DNA of 64,000 nucleotides from Arcuatula senhousia (Eukaryota; Mollusca; Bivalvia; Mytilida; Mytilidae): contig OZ020306.1 of the NCBI GenBank assembly GCA_963971305.1, forward strand, positions 70,157,022 to 70,221,021, in the 5' to 3' direction. Positions within the stretch are counted from its first letter, which is position 1. Each line of letters opens with the position of its first letter. Below the pieces are notes generated by a model. It was not told the DNA's origin and made no database searches. It saw only the letters and a program-made list of their open reading frames with translations. Below are positions 18,319-29,939 of this stretch, piece by piece. The position numbers and the translations under genes were made by a program.

Positions 18319-19803
18319 TTAACTAAAACTAGTTGTGTTGTTTGCGTTTGTTGACTGTGCAGCTGATTTAATTGTTAAAGCCGATTGAGTTGTTGTTTCC
18401 GAAGTTGACACTGACTGTGCAGTTTGTTCTACTGTTGAAGCTGATTGAGTTGACGTTGACTGTGCTATCGGTTCCGTAGTTGTAGTTAATTGTGTTGTCG
18501 GTTCCGTAGTTGTAGCTGATTGGGTCGTCGGTTCCGTAGTTGACATTGATTTTGTTGTAGGTTCCATAGTAGTAGTTGATTGTGTTGTCGGTTCCGTAGT
18601 TGTGGATGATTGTGTCGTCGGTTCCGTAGTTGAAGTTGATTCTGTTGTCGGTTCCGAAGTTGAAGTTGATTGTGTCGTCGGTTCCGTAGTTGTAGTTGAT
18701 TGTGTTTTCGGTTTCGTAGTTGTAGTGGATTGAGTCGTCGGTTCCGTAGTTGAAGTTGATTGTGTTGTCGGTTCCGTTGTTGAAGTTGATTGTGTCGTCG
18801 GTTCCGTAGTTGTAGTTGATTGTGTTTTCGGTTCCGTAGTTCTTATTGACTGTGTTGTTGATTTTGTGGTAGTAGTTGACTGTGTGATCGGTTCTAATGT
18901 AGTAGTTGATTGTGTTGTCGGTTCCTTAGTTGTAGTTGATTGTGTTGTCGGTTCCGTAGTTGTTCTGTATTGGGTTGTCGTTTCCATAGTTGAAGTTGAT
19001 TGTGTTGTAGGTTTCGTAGTTGTTTTTGACTGTGTGGTTAGTTCTGTCGTTGAAGTTGACTGTGTGGTCGGTCGCAAAGTTGTAGTTGTTTGTGTTGTCG
19101 GTTCTTGGGTACTAGTAGTAAGTTGTTGGCTGGTTGTTGTTGGTAATTGAGTTGTTGTTTTGGTGCACCGGTAGAACATAACGTGACAATCATAATACGG
19201 TGCCCAGCGACCTCGGTACTTAATCGTGAAGTGTAAGGTTTGTCGTCCTGCTGGTAAATCCTCGGTCTTCTGTACGTAATAGACCCTTTTAAACCATGTT
19301 CGTCGTGCTTTGAATGGGCCGGAGACCTGAATATTGTAGATGAAAACTTTTAGCAATTAAGATGATGTTTAAAATATTTGGTGTTATGCTTTTAAACATT
19401 TCATACCATTAATGTTCAATCGTACTTTTTTATGTATCCCTGACTTTGTATAAATAGATCTGACGAAGTTCATGTTTTTATTTTGTTGAATACATGTACA
19501 TATCCTGCTATTCGACGTCTTATCCAAAAGGTTGCTTTGCATATTCTGGCCTCAATATTTCAATTTTCATTATGCTTTTTAGCAAAAACTTCTTATTACC
19601 TCAAGCTCAAATGGTTTTAGTGCAAAAACTTTCGCTTGGAAATTTTCTGCTGGGCATGGTAGTCTAAAGTCACATGATCCTGTTGTGGTATGCCAACTTC
19701 GTTTCCATCCCCATTTTTTTCCTCTCCACCAATTCTTCTTCCCCCATTTACGAGATTCCACGGCATTAATTAGGCAGATGACAATTATGAATAGAAGTCT
19801 CAT
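18319..19803 (-). CDS. Secreted mucin-like Thr-rich protein, family member 2 (two coding exons)
   Basis: Coding exon 1 is 19803-19600 (68 codons), exon 2 is 19326-18319 (335 codons plus TAA), giving 403 residues. Donor GAG|GTAATA, acceptor TATTCAG|GTC, phase 0. The signal peptide is MRLLFIIVICLINAVES, followed by a Lys/Trp-rich basic stretch (KWGKKNWWRGKKWGWKR). The family core has CDFRLPC in exon 1 and APYYDC / MFYRC in exon 2. After that come about 260 residues of 10-residue repeats (TTTEPTTQST and variants), dense in Thr/Ser and likely O-glycosylated. Members 1 and 3 lack this tail or have only a trace (TTSTQQPVT). A CTCTACAG acceptor touches the ATG, so a leader exon lies upstream; GTGG|GTAAGT at about 21.49 kb (minus) is one weak candidate. 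A hammerhead motif lies 55 bp upstream of the ATG in sense orientation. Confidence 0.75.
18390..19160 (-). repeat. 30-bp coding minisatellite
   Basis: About 25 units of 30 bp within exon 2 of gene 2 (plus-strand marker GTCGGTTCCGTAGTTG). Units vary at third positions and at the Thr/Ser codons but keep the frame. Such arrays change length easily, so allele length differences are expected. Confidence 0.85.
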
Positions 19804-19857
19804 CTGTAGAGGAAAAAAAATAAAACGACAACAAAGGTCCAGACAATAAATTCTGCT

Positions 19858-19901
19858 ACGCCTGACGCGCGTTTCGTCTATACAAGACTCATCAGAGGCG
19901 T
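19858..19901 (-). ncRNA. Type I hammerhead ribozyme motif, sense to gene 2
   Basis: On the minus strand: stem I ACGCCT (19901-19896) with AGGCGT (19863-19858), six Watson-Crick pairs; CTGATGA (19895-19889); stem II GTCT/AGAC with a 5-base loop TTGTA-type; GAAA (19875-19872); stem III CG/CG; GTC triplet ending at 19864. All core bases are intact. It sits in the region that, by the acceptor at the ATG, should be the 5' leader intron of gene 2, same strand. Flanks (AATAAATTCTGCTACG and TTATGAAGAGCATAGAAC, plus GTTGATCAACCTATGTC to about 20.02 kb) match units of the 41 kb array in reverse. Confidence 0.85.
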
Positions 19902-20019
19902 TCTGTCCAAAATATTGAAAAAGCCAAAACATATATGATTATGAAGAGCATAGAACAATAAAACCAAAAATACCAAATTGGGGAACCAAATTATTACTAA
20001 GTTGATCAACCTATGTCTA

Positions 20020-22410
20020 AAGTACAGTCCTAGAGGTTTCCTAAGTTATTCACAAACCTTTTCGTCAGACTTGTCTGATACGGGTATTTTGGCTAACTGG
20101 TTCGAAAAAGTACGCTATTTCAGACAAGTTTATTTTTGGGGCTTTCCGTTTATTTTGATTTAAATATTAGGTGTTGGGAAAGTTTCTCCGTGTATGTATC
20201 TACAGCATAAAACATGTATTACTTTTATCTTTTTTTGGTTATTCGTATTAAACACAATATTTTTTTTCTCTCGAACGACGTAAAATATGAAATAATCATG
20301 GTGGTAAATTTGACCATTGTGTTTTCCTCGTTGTTTCAATCAGTAGGGCTGCTTTTTTTTAAATGGAACAACTTAGAAAACTACATGAAAATAAACCCTT
20401 CTTAAAACAAGTACATGTACTACTAATGGTTTTAAAAATTTGAAATCAAGCATTAGATGAAACAACTGATGAATTTGAAAGGAAAATGTATCTCAAAAGA
20501 CTGTCCAACCTAGGGGTACTTTTAACCTGTTCTACATTTAAGGATGTTCAAATCAAAATGTGCAAATGTAATTTAATATGTAAATTTTTAGCTCTAAAAT
20601 GCCTCGAGCTCTAGAACCACGTACTACCAAATGGAGATGTATTGTCACAAATTGATAAAATAACTGGTATGTCGAGAGTTAGAGTGAAATTCTAGTAGAA
20701 CTTTTATCTCATTTAAGTATATTAAAAGCGATTTATACACGTACAAAACTTAGAATTCGCAGTTAAGGACTAAAACGTGTATTTGCAAATATTAATGATA
20801 TGTATACATGTACTGTTTGATGTTGTTGGTATACAGAGAACCCTGACCGGGTTTTTATAAAACGATTACTGGAAATAAGTATTCGAATTATAATATGTCT
20901 AAAGACAATTTTAACACAGAATTAATTCTTAACTGCATTGAGACACCAACAACGTTTACCTTACTAGTCTCATACAACAGTAAAGACTCAATTGATAACC
21001 CTTCCCTCTGAAGCAATTAGTAAACGAAAGCAACACGAACAAAAAAACAAAAAAAATATCGAATTTGAATAACGAACCCAGTTCGAATTGAAAGAGAAAG
21101 AGAGAAAGAGAAGCAGTTCCTGCTTGATATTAAAACAAAGTACTATTGTAGGTTTCAATATGACACTCAATTTCAAAGGGTAACTTCTCATCAGTAGCGT
21201 TTGAATCAAAGGAAAACCGAATTGTTAAGAAAAAGACACGTTTTCTACACACAAAAAATAAATGATTAATTCAAAGCACACAGGATATCATCGCCCATGT
21301 GCATTAAAAGGAAAAACCTGTTGTGTTAAACAATTTTTTTAAGCTTTCAAAGACGTGGAACTTACAAAGTTCGTGTCAGATATGGAAATCTGGCGACCGG
21401 TCTTGTAATTGCACCTGTCGTGTTTCAACGGATCAATTAGAGTGAAGGAAAATCCTGTAAGGACGACAATGTAAATCTATATGACTTACCCACTTCATCG
21501 AGAAAGAATCAAAGTACTGAAAGTACTGGTAGTCGAGATTTACAAAGGATGAGTGGCAATGAAAGGTTGTTTATGTTTTAGTATAAAAAGAAAAGTGGTA
21601 ATTCGATCTTGGAAAGGGAACTACATTGCTAGCGCTAATTGCATGTGGAGGCTACACGACCATCAGTTAGCTTTTGATTGGTCAGTTCGCGGACATAGCC
21701 GTGGGTAATCACTACAGCAATTACTCCGGCTAAAAACCGTTCATGTTTACAAGAACTCATTGACATTTATTTCATAAAAATGTCTAGAGTGATAAAAACA
21801 ATATTAAAAACACCATTGTAATTTTTTTTCTTCAAAATACAAAATCTTTAAGCGAAAATGAGAAGCAATACCTTCAATATCTAAGTAAGGTTGAAAAAGG
21901 TGCATTACTGATTTCAGACATAGGCCAATTGCAGAACCGCGAGCAGCGCCTATTGGCCTCGTTGAAGGCAGCTGGCGGTTGTCCATTGTGTTTTTTTTTC
22001 TAAATTGCCGCTTGTTTAGTTAGCTGTGTCGCATACAATTATTTCATATCTCATTAATTTCTATATACTGAAAAAAGATGACGACTATCACTAGCAAGTC
22101 AAATAAAGACCGATCATTAACCGTGAAAATGAAAGACAAATATAAATCGTTTTCGGGATGAAAATACTTACTGTGTTAGCCTTAAGATTGAATTCCAAAA
22201 CTAGATCGAATATCGTGCTTTACACCCTCCTAAAATGCTGTATATTAACTTAATTAATGTCATAATGGTGTCCAAAATCAAGAACTTCGGATATGGGCTT
22301 AGTGTCAAGTGCCTCGTGGTGCACTTGAAAATTAATTTCATGATCAGTTAAACGGAAGTTGGATTGACCATTGAAAATTTGTCAATGAATTTCCTGGGGA
22401 CCGAATTTTG
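20020..22410. other. Non-coding stretch upstream of gene 2
   Basis: No coding frame with support. 20.41-20.65 kb resembles 12.23-12.45 kb (shared duplication). 21.88-22.07 kb is a copy of repeat R1. A possible untranslated leader exon of gene 2 ends at about 21.49 kb (minus-strand GTGG|GTAAGT), without further evidence. Confidence 0.3.
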
Positions 22411-22428
22411 TGTCTAAAAAACAGTCCA

Positions 22429-22952
22429 GTTAGTTAGTTAGTTAGTTATTGCTTTACTCCCAAGCAGCACGATTTCGGCTATATCCGGGAGATGAACATG
22501 CAAATAGTGATGCAATGAACATGAAATGATGATGAAGTGGAGAAAATGGGGGACACAAGGCCAATCGGGTATGAGAGTTTTGACTGCCACTGGAAAAAGG
22601 AGTGATGGGTAGGGACGGGAAATTTAGCCTCCTGCATGGGGATCCTACGGGTCCCACTCTTACCGAGACCTGCAGCGGGGTTCTTTAACCTGCGAAGAAC
22701 GTGACATTTTTCCCAACACGGTGCGCCACTATGGTTTGCGGTCAGGTTTACCGCATTATCGCCTGACGACCCCGCATCTCTCGATGTCAGGGCTGCCCCA
22801 TTCAACCACCTGGGGCACACATCCCAGTCGCTTTGTGGGCAAAGCGGCCTGACCCGAAGTCAGGTTTCTGAGCGCTCTTTAGTGGACTTTTACCGACAAG
22901 CTTAGCGCTGCTGCGGGCCTATTCGCCACCCGGAACCCGCACGGGTATAAAA
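22429..22952. mobile_element. SINE-like retroposon with 13-bp target duplication
   Basis: AAAAAACAGTCCA flanks the insert at 22,416-22,428 and 22,953-22,965. One end is a (GTTA)4 run, the other GGGTATAAAA. The body is GC-rich against its surroundings (CCTGACGACCCCGCATC, GGAACCCGCACGGG). A more decayed copy lies at about 50.21-50.57 plus 51.81-51.87 kb (CCCGGACTCCGCACGGG). The frame across it on the minus strand is incidental. Confidence 0.7.
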
Positions 22953-22989
22953 AAAAAACAGTCCAAAGAATTGATTTAGGCTTGGAAAT

Positions 22990-23290
22990 CAAATTACCCC
23001 GCTGCATTTTATATGTGCCTCTGTCCTAAGCCAGGAATCTGACTAAGCTTTTGATTTTTCTTGTCTTTTTGGTGTTTTCTGTTCATTGTTTAAGAAAGGT
23101 GTCTATCTTTGACTATTTCAGGACTGGATTTGATGCATTTCATTTGGACCATGGGCCATTTTCAGAACGACGAGCAACGCCCACTGGCCTTATTAAAGTC
23201 TGCTGTCGGTTTTCCATTGTGGTTTTTCGAAATTACAACTTGTTATGTGAGCTGTGTCGCGTACATTTATTCTACATCTCATTATTTTCT
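22990..23290 (+). repeat. Dispersed repeat R1, long copy
   Basis: Markers in order: GTCCTAAGCCAGGAATCTG, GGTGTCTATCTTTGACTATT, GACCATGGGCCATT, GTCGCGTACATTTATTC, TCTCATTATTTTCTA. Same order and orientation at 51.30-51.54 and 52.70-52.96 kb. Confidence 0.6.
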
Positions 23291-23299
23291 AATCATATG

Positions 23300-24560
23300 A
23301 AAAAAGGGGGACGAAATCAAAAGAGAACTAAACTTCGAAAAAAACACAAACCAAAACTTTGCTTCAATCATCAGCGCGAACCAACGTCAAAACGATATAG
23401 TGTTCTCAGATTCTTTGTTATCAGCCACTGGTAGAAAAATTCAATATCATGTTAGATGAAATGGTTAGTTCTTCCTTTGCTAGTGTTTGGCCGGTTGATG
23501 TACTGAGAGGATCACCTTAGCATCCCTGATATATCTGTTGTGTTTTTGTAACTACCGGATCCAAAGTTCGCAATGGAAGGGGGATGTTTTGCGCGCCTTA
23601 AAACCTGGTTTAACCAACCATTTCTTTTGAAACGCCTGTACCAAGTCAGAGGACCATTGCGATCTTCAATTTTTTTCGGTATGTCTTCCTTGTTTTGTCT
23701 CGTCTTATGGACATCTGAGATTGATTCTCCAAGTTCGGTGATTTTGTTATTACCTTTATTTGCGACAGATTTGTGACTTTGCCAACGTTTGTTAATGTTA
23801 AAAAAATTTAAGGTGTGTTTGGCACTTCAGCATTTTGGATGAGAGAATCTAACGTTATTCAAACCAGTAGATACGACAACAACACACAAAACACATACTT
23901 AAAACAACTTAACTACATTGTACACTTATTCCACATTTCATTATCGTCTATTGTCTTTAAGTTTTTTGTAAGAGTAACTTCCTTGATGTATACCACGACT
24001 CTTAAGTAATATCTATATAAAAATTGCTAGACTTGACAATAGTTAAAAGGACTGACACAATATTAACGTTCCTAATATCTTTGTCTTTTATTTAAGGTGG
24101 CTTGGTTTCAAAACAACAATTATTTTGTGTTTGATATATCATCTAATAAAGAGAATAATGACATCAAACGTCTGTAAATCATTTGAAGTAATTGTAGCTA
24201 AAGCAAACCTCATACAGCGATATAGATTACATAACAGTTTTGTATTAAAATATTTCAAAATAGTTATTTTTGAAATCTGAATAGTCTAAGATTGGCTTCA
24301 AAATTTTAATTTAACCAAAATAATTGAAAATCGAACTCAAAGGTCTGACATCTTAGAACGGCAAGCAGGGTGTGTTTCGATTTTTTTTTCAAAAATATTT
24401 GTAGGCTATTTTGCTTCTTTGTTCTTAGTTCAAACTAAGAACTTAAAGACACCAAATACAAAACAAAGAAAACATGTTTGTTTGTCATTTGTTTATTTAA
24501 CTTGAAATCAGAAAAAAATACTTTACGAGCAAACTGAAAACAATCAAAATATATATATAT
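23300..24560. other. Non-coding stretch
   Basis: No supported gene, TIR or tandem repeat; AT-rich with short frames only. Confidence 0.3.
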
Positions 24561-24747
24561 AAGCAGGATTGTCCATTGTGGTTTTTCTAAATTGCCGTTT
24601 AATTGTGGGTTGTGTTGCGTACACTTATTCCACATCTCGTTATTTTCTATTTGAATGCAAAAAGCGTCAACTTTTTGTGATATATTCATAATCTTATGTA
24701 AATGTGGTTTCATACTAAATTGCCATTGTCGACATTTCAGCCGGAGT

Positions 24748-25865
24748 CTAAGCGATCGGTGGATTCACTTCTGTAACTGGTTGCTGAGTACTTGTAGTTT
24801 GACTTGAGGGTACCAGTACAGCGCATATGTATTCATCTAAGTGACATTTGTAATATGGCTGCCACCATCCATGGTATATTATTGTAAAACCGATCTCAAC
24901 GGTAGGAGCATTTAGGGGGACTGTGTTCTCTATATGATGTATCCGACCGTACCAGTTTCTCTCTGTGACTTTGTATTCAGACGGTACCTAAAGTTTGAAG
25001 AAATAGTAAGACTAATAATAAAATTATCTTGTAAATATTCCAACCAGTTACAATCGTGTAAAAATTCCACAAAAGAAAGGTTGGTTACGTGTGATAGGGA
25101 AGAATTATAAAGATGTAATACAATCAATTTCTAGAGACTATTAGTTAAGTCTATTGTTTACAAACGTGCATTTCCTGTTGCATTTTAGTCGTTACATGGT
25201 GTTGGTTTTATTGTGTGTGTGTGTGTGTGTGGTGGTGTTTAACGCCCTTTATCGACGCACCTCGGCTATGTAGGGCGGTCAGTTTTATTGGTGGAGGAAA
25301 CCGGAGTACCCGGAGGAAAACATCGACCTTGGGCAGGTAACTGACAAACCTAATCACATACAGTTGGGGAAGTCCCTTTTTTGTTAAATACAAACGGGAC
25401 TCGAACACCAGCTGAGAGGTGATCGGCTAGTGATCAATAGTGTGGTATTTAAACCAGCGCCTTAGACCACTCGGCTACCAAGGCCCCCCGTTGGTTTTAT
25501 TGTGTACTCTTGCATCATCTGAGTAACCATAAAAAACAAGCTTATATGTTATCCGATTCAGACATAAATGAGCTAAACGTTAAGTTGTTTTTTTTTTGTG
25601 ATTTTAAAGTACCTTCGTTATTTCCCTTTGTATGTATTTCAAAGGAAACGGTGATGTTAACTAGTGTATAGAGTAAATTAATTACCTCAAGCCGTATGCT
25701 ACGAAAGGAGTAGACTTTGGCAGTCAGGGATTTCTCTGCTATGTCACACGGCAAATTGAAATGACAATGGCCATTCATTCTTTTTTCCCATCCCCAGAAA
25801 AATGCCTCAGTTTCTGTTACATGTACCAACACAACCAGGAAACAAAATAGCGGTCTTAGTTTCAT
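24748..25865 (-). CDS. Secreted cysteine protein, family member 3 (two coding exons)
   Basis: Coding exon 1 is 25865-25686 (60 codons), exon 2 is 24987-24748 (79 codons plus TAG), giving 139 residues. Donor GAG|GTAATT, acceptor AACTTTAG|GTA, phase 0. The signal peptide is MKLRPLFCFLVVLVHVTETEA. The mature core has CHFNLPCD in exon 1 and PYYKCH / EYIC in exon 2, lining up with APYYDCH / FYRC of member 2 and PQYTC / NYIC of member 1. The C-terminus has a short Thr/Gln stretch (SSQTTSTQQPVT), perhaps a remnant or seed of the mucin tail of member 2. The acceptor ATTTTAG lies 8 bases before the ATG, so again a leader exon is expected upstream. The intron contains a full SINE (25,217-25,489). Family not recognised. 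Confidence 0.75.
25217..25489 (-). mobile_element. Full tRNA-derived SINE with perfect 16-bp target duplication
   Basis: GTTGGTTTTATTGTGT stands at 25,201-25,216 and again at 25,490-25,505. On the minus strand the element starts GGGGCCTTGGTAGCCGAGTG, a tRNA-like head with an A box (TGGTAGCCGAGTGG) and a B box (GGTGTTCGAGTCC), resembling a Leu/Ser-type tRNA. It continues with a central domain containing TTTTCCTCCGGGTACTCCGG and ends in an (AC)n tail. The central domain looks like the conserved domain of a widespread invertebrate SINE superfamily (possibly MetaSINE); not verified. Lies in the intron of gene 3, same strand. Confidence 0.9.
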
Positions 25866-25989
25866 CTCTTGATCTAAAATAAAAGAATTAACGAACCATT
25901 AGAATGAATTAGCAAGTCAGAAATAATTTGAAGATAAACCTGTGTATAAAATTACTATAAATACGTGGATATGAGGATGATCCCTTCAT

Positions 25990-28330
25990 TCTCAGATTGA
26001 AACCAAAACGTAAGAGCTCTACAAAAGAACAGGTTTTTTTTACAATTAACGTTTGTTATGATTTCTAACAATGAAAATGACAGCAGGAGAAAATAGGAGA
26101 CAACAGTCACATCATACATCGTTAAGTTTTAGGACTGTTTTCTGATTTCCAGCGTTAACGATAGCCGGTAATACTCCGTGGTTTAAAATATACTACTTAA
26201 TATATTTAATCTTAGTGACAAGTATATTAAGCTTCTGACTAGCTTTTCGTCCACACTCATTAAAAGCCATTTCAGCCAATTATATTGAAAATTAAGGGAA
26301 AAAAGATTTGATAAAAAAAAAGATTCTCACCTCAGCTACGAAAAGTATTACCAAATATTAAGTTCATTAATCATATCTTAAATCTTTTTAGTGATCTTCA
26401 TTTAAAGAATATAGATAAATCTTAATAACATCCGTGATTACGGAAAACTCAACGTAAATAGATCAGTCGTGGTCATTCATCTCTGTGTCCGTATCAGTCC
26501 GAAATTAGTTTCATGTCCGTCATGTCCGCTAGAATATAAAAATATGTCAAAAAGCTTTGAATCTTATTGGAAAACCGCCATAAACATCGTGTACATTAGT
26601 AGAGCACCTTTTCTCTATAACCTTTTAAGAAACAAACAAATCTGTCAAAGTAATGATACGGAAATAGGCGAACGACAAACCATAATCGAATCCAACGGTA
26701 TGAGATCCCATGCTGATGGTTCCTGATGCTGCATACTTAATATCAAGAGCCTGTATTCAGTAGTTGCTGAGAAAACTGCTACAAAAATTATTTCCTGTCC
26801 GACCGCGTCTGTGAAATCCAGCAAATAACTTAACAGTCTTTCTAAAAATTATGCAGAGGGTGATTCATGGTAAAAAATAACGCATGTGTTTGAACATTGT
26901 TTCTAATACAGAATGGTCACCTAAATAATTACCAAAAACAACGAGAGATAAAATTTACCTAGATTGCATTATAAATTATGTAAACAAGGGAGATACCTCT
27001 TTTTTTGCTATGCATTTCATTACAATTCAAATCACTGATTTCTCCAATGACCAAGACCTTTGTGGAAAACAGACTTGATTTTCAACAATAACACTATATT
27101 TTGATTCAGAAAATGTAAAGAAACCCATGTGTTATTTTTTACCATAAATCACCATTATCATAAACCCTGCATGATTTTTAGAAAGACAGATACTTAATAG
27201 TTTACATATGTAAATAAATCTACAGTTTCCTTTTAAATAAATTCCAACCAACACCTTTACGTAGTTTAAGTCGGTTCATGTTCCAGCGAACAAACTTCAA
27301 GTCATGGCGCCGAAACCTCTGAAACAGCAAACTATGGTTATGATGCGCTATCAGCTAGACACCACATTTATTAGGTAGCATGTCCTTAATAGTGTCGACT
27401 ATAATACGCACTGTCAGGGTAATCGATTGATAGACTATTGGTTTGATACTCACAATATTAAAACTAATTCTAGAGAAAACGGGGTTGATCTTCGTGATAT
27501 TTAAGTGAGGGTTACTTTTTGAAGTAGATACATGTACATGAATGACCACAATTTAAACACTGTGGCTCCATGTCTTAATGGTGAAATAAAAGTTGCCCGT
27601 ATCAAATCCTATCCATGTATAAACTTAAATATAAACCCTACTTAGAGGCTTAATAAGATGTGTGTTACCGATTATATTTATGCGAATTTTCTATAAATAT
27701 TTGTAATCTTTCACCACTATTCCGCTTTTAACGGCTTCAATTTGAACTCTCTGGTGAGATCATTTATAAAGGTAATGACAGTATTAATGCGTTCTTGCAT
27801 CTTCACTATTACTTAAGTTTTGACTGTTTCCCAGCATTAACCAAAATGCGAGGTTTTCTTATTTCCTTTTTCCGCTGAGGACAAAAAAAAAATACGTTTA
27901 AATCAACCATATTTTTGCTTGTATCAACATAAAACACGAAGGGGTATTATTTACGACGGAATTGGATAAATGATATACCTCCTTTTTCCATTTAAGTTCG
28001 TTAATATACGGTCCTTTGGCACTCGTTTGTTATGGTAGTAACTCATTAAAGATACTTAGATTATACTTAATAATTGCTAAGTACTATAATTTTTGTTTTT
28101 AAAAAATTGTAATAAAACTGGAATAAAAAGGAGAGATTTATACAGTAATGTATGAGCGAAAATTGTATTATATAGTTATAGTTGCAGTACACTTAGCTTG
28201 CAAGGATCATGGCACAAGGCTTTCCGTGCTTCTTTTCAATAACTTCTATTTGACCCCTACTATCTAAATTAAAAACCACGAAAAGTACTCACGTATACCT
28301 AAATGCATTACGCAACCACATTTTTTATAG
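25990..28330. other. Non-coding stretch
   Basis: No supported gene. Minus-strand CTGAG|GTGAGAA at about 26.33 kb could be the donor of a leader exon of gene 3 (weak). 26,695-26,790 is the inverted partner of 12,890-12,990. GTGATTCATGGTAAAAAATAACGC at 26.87 kb and GTGTTATTTTTTACCATAAATCAC at 27.13 kb form an inverted repeat, with flanking AGAAAGAC / TCTTTCT, so 26.83-27.19 kb may be a small foldback element. Confidence 0.35.
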
Positions 28331-28335
28331 TATAG

Positions 28336-28598
28336 GGCACCGACCATGCATTAAACTTAAAAAAGGCGGCTTGTTTTTTTTTTAAACAAAACATATTTGG
28401 AATCTGATTTGTGATGAAGAAAATATTTTGGCACCAGAGGTTAAGAAAAAAATATATTCTGAAGAAGGATTTCTGCCATATAAAATAATGTTAGTAATGA
28501 AAAAATATTTTGTGATGGCACCGTTTAGAATTTGTTTTTGAGTAGTTAATAAAACCAAGCCCCACCCTTTCTAGTCAAATGGTCCGTCCCTAAGTGGT
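28336..28598. mobile_element. MITE family M1, copy A
   Basis: The ends GGGCACCGACCAT and ATGGTCCGTCCCTAAG form an imperfect inverted pair around AT-rich sequence with AAAATATTTTGGCACCAGAGG. Copy B at 55,158-55,435 has the same ends (AGGGACCGACCATTT / AAATGGTCCATCACTTA) and interior (AATATTTTGGCAGCAGAGGG). No coding. Confidence 0.65.
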
Positions 28599-28965
28599 AG
28601 TTTGTTATTTCGTTGACTGAAACTTATGGTGACTGAAGACTAGATTCGCAGCAGAGCTTAGCTTGTCGTTAAGTCTGCAAAGGAACACCTAGAATACACC
28701 CTGCTTTGTCCATAGGGCGATTGGAATGTGCACAGAGTGGTTGAATGATCTTGAATGGGATAACCCTGTAATCTTGTATTCTGTGGTATTTAGATTATAT
28801 CTAATTACAGAAATCTTACCTCATACAATAGTTGTATACACTCACGTGTATACACTATGGTGGAAAAATGTCATGTTCCTTGCAAGTTAAGTGTACTGCA
28901 AAAAAGTTTCGACATAAGTGTTGTGTCGGATTTAGAATCGATGTGTTTGATGGTTACACTCCTTT

Positions 28966-29097
28966 AGTTCGAAGGTCCGTAGTTCCGAAGGTCCGATAGT
29001 CCGAAGGTCCGATAGTTCGAAGGTTCGATAGTCCGAAGGTCCGATAGTCCGAAGGTTCGATAGTCCGAAGGTCCAATAGTCCGAAGGTTCGATAGTC
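28966..29097 (+). repeat. 16-bp minisatellite, forward copy
   Basis: About eight units of CCGAAGGTCCGATAGT with single-base changes. 16 is not a multiple of 3, so the repetitive frame across it is not a protein. Confidence 0.85.
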
Positions 29098-29939
29098 CTA
29101 ATTAGAAGACATTTTGACGATGGTGTTAGGAAATTTACATGTACAAATTTACTCTTAAATTCAATTAAATTTATTGGCATGTACATCTACGTGTTACATG
29201 TAATGGGACTGACCCTGTGGGCTGCTGGTTTTATGTTGTATAGGAATGGTTATCGATTTGTATTCGTGCTTTTGTTACTGATTTCCAAACTATATTTTAA
29301 GGGAGATGTATGAGGATTATACCATTTAGTATACACTCACCTCTCTGGTATTCTTCAGTAAGTAGAAACCGGCAGCCAACTACTGCGATACTGGCCGATA
29401 TTTTTGCAATGAGATGGAATAAAATTGCTGGGGAAGTTTAGAAACATTACTCAATTTTTCACTCAAAGTTATTTACTTTATGTTAGAGCTGGTCGACCGA
29501 TGTCACACGGACTTGCTGTATCGTTCATGGCGCTAAACTTTGGACGCTCAAATATTGGAGGGTGTTTCTAGAGAAGCCGCTGGCAAAATTTCCGTTTTGG
29601 TGGACCCTGAGTCATTAAACATTTCAGCTCTGTGTATTTTAGACGTTATTCTACTGTAATACCTATTCTCTTGTTTCAATATGATGTAAATTTCTTTGGA
29701 TTTTAAGTTTTTGATGACGGATACAACCTTTTAATCAACCCCCCGTAAGACAAAGAAAATAATACAAAATATGAAGGGGTTCCTGGCTTGGATAGGGCAC
29801 ATCGTGTAAAAGATGGCAGTATTTAACCATGATAATCTTTTGGGTGCAACCTATGATATCATCCATTTCTGAGACATGATTGCTAAAAGTTAGAATAAAA
29901 ATGATCTGTGCATGAAACACAAGAGACTCTCAGGAGTCT

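Noticed and set aside
18866..19150. Val/Cys-rich plus-strand frame opposite gene 2
   Set aside because: Antisense reading of the 30-bp coding minisatellite; the minus frame has signal peptide, splice sites and family cysteines.
22454..22820. 113-codon minus-strand frame
   Set aside because: Lies wholly within the retroposon and has no homologous frame in its relative at 50 kb.
25400..25489. A genuine tRNA gene
   Set aside because: A and B boxes are present but the acceptor stem does not close and the sequence continues into a SINE body with target duplication.
28932..29186. Repetitive 84-codon frame (RTIGPSDYRTF)
   Set aside because: 16-bp minisatellite shifts frame every unit; repetition is at DNA level.
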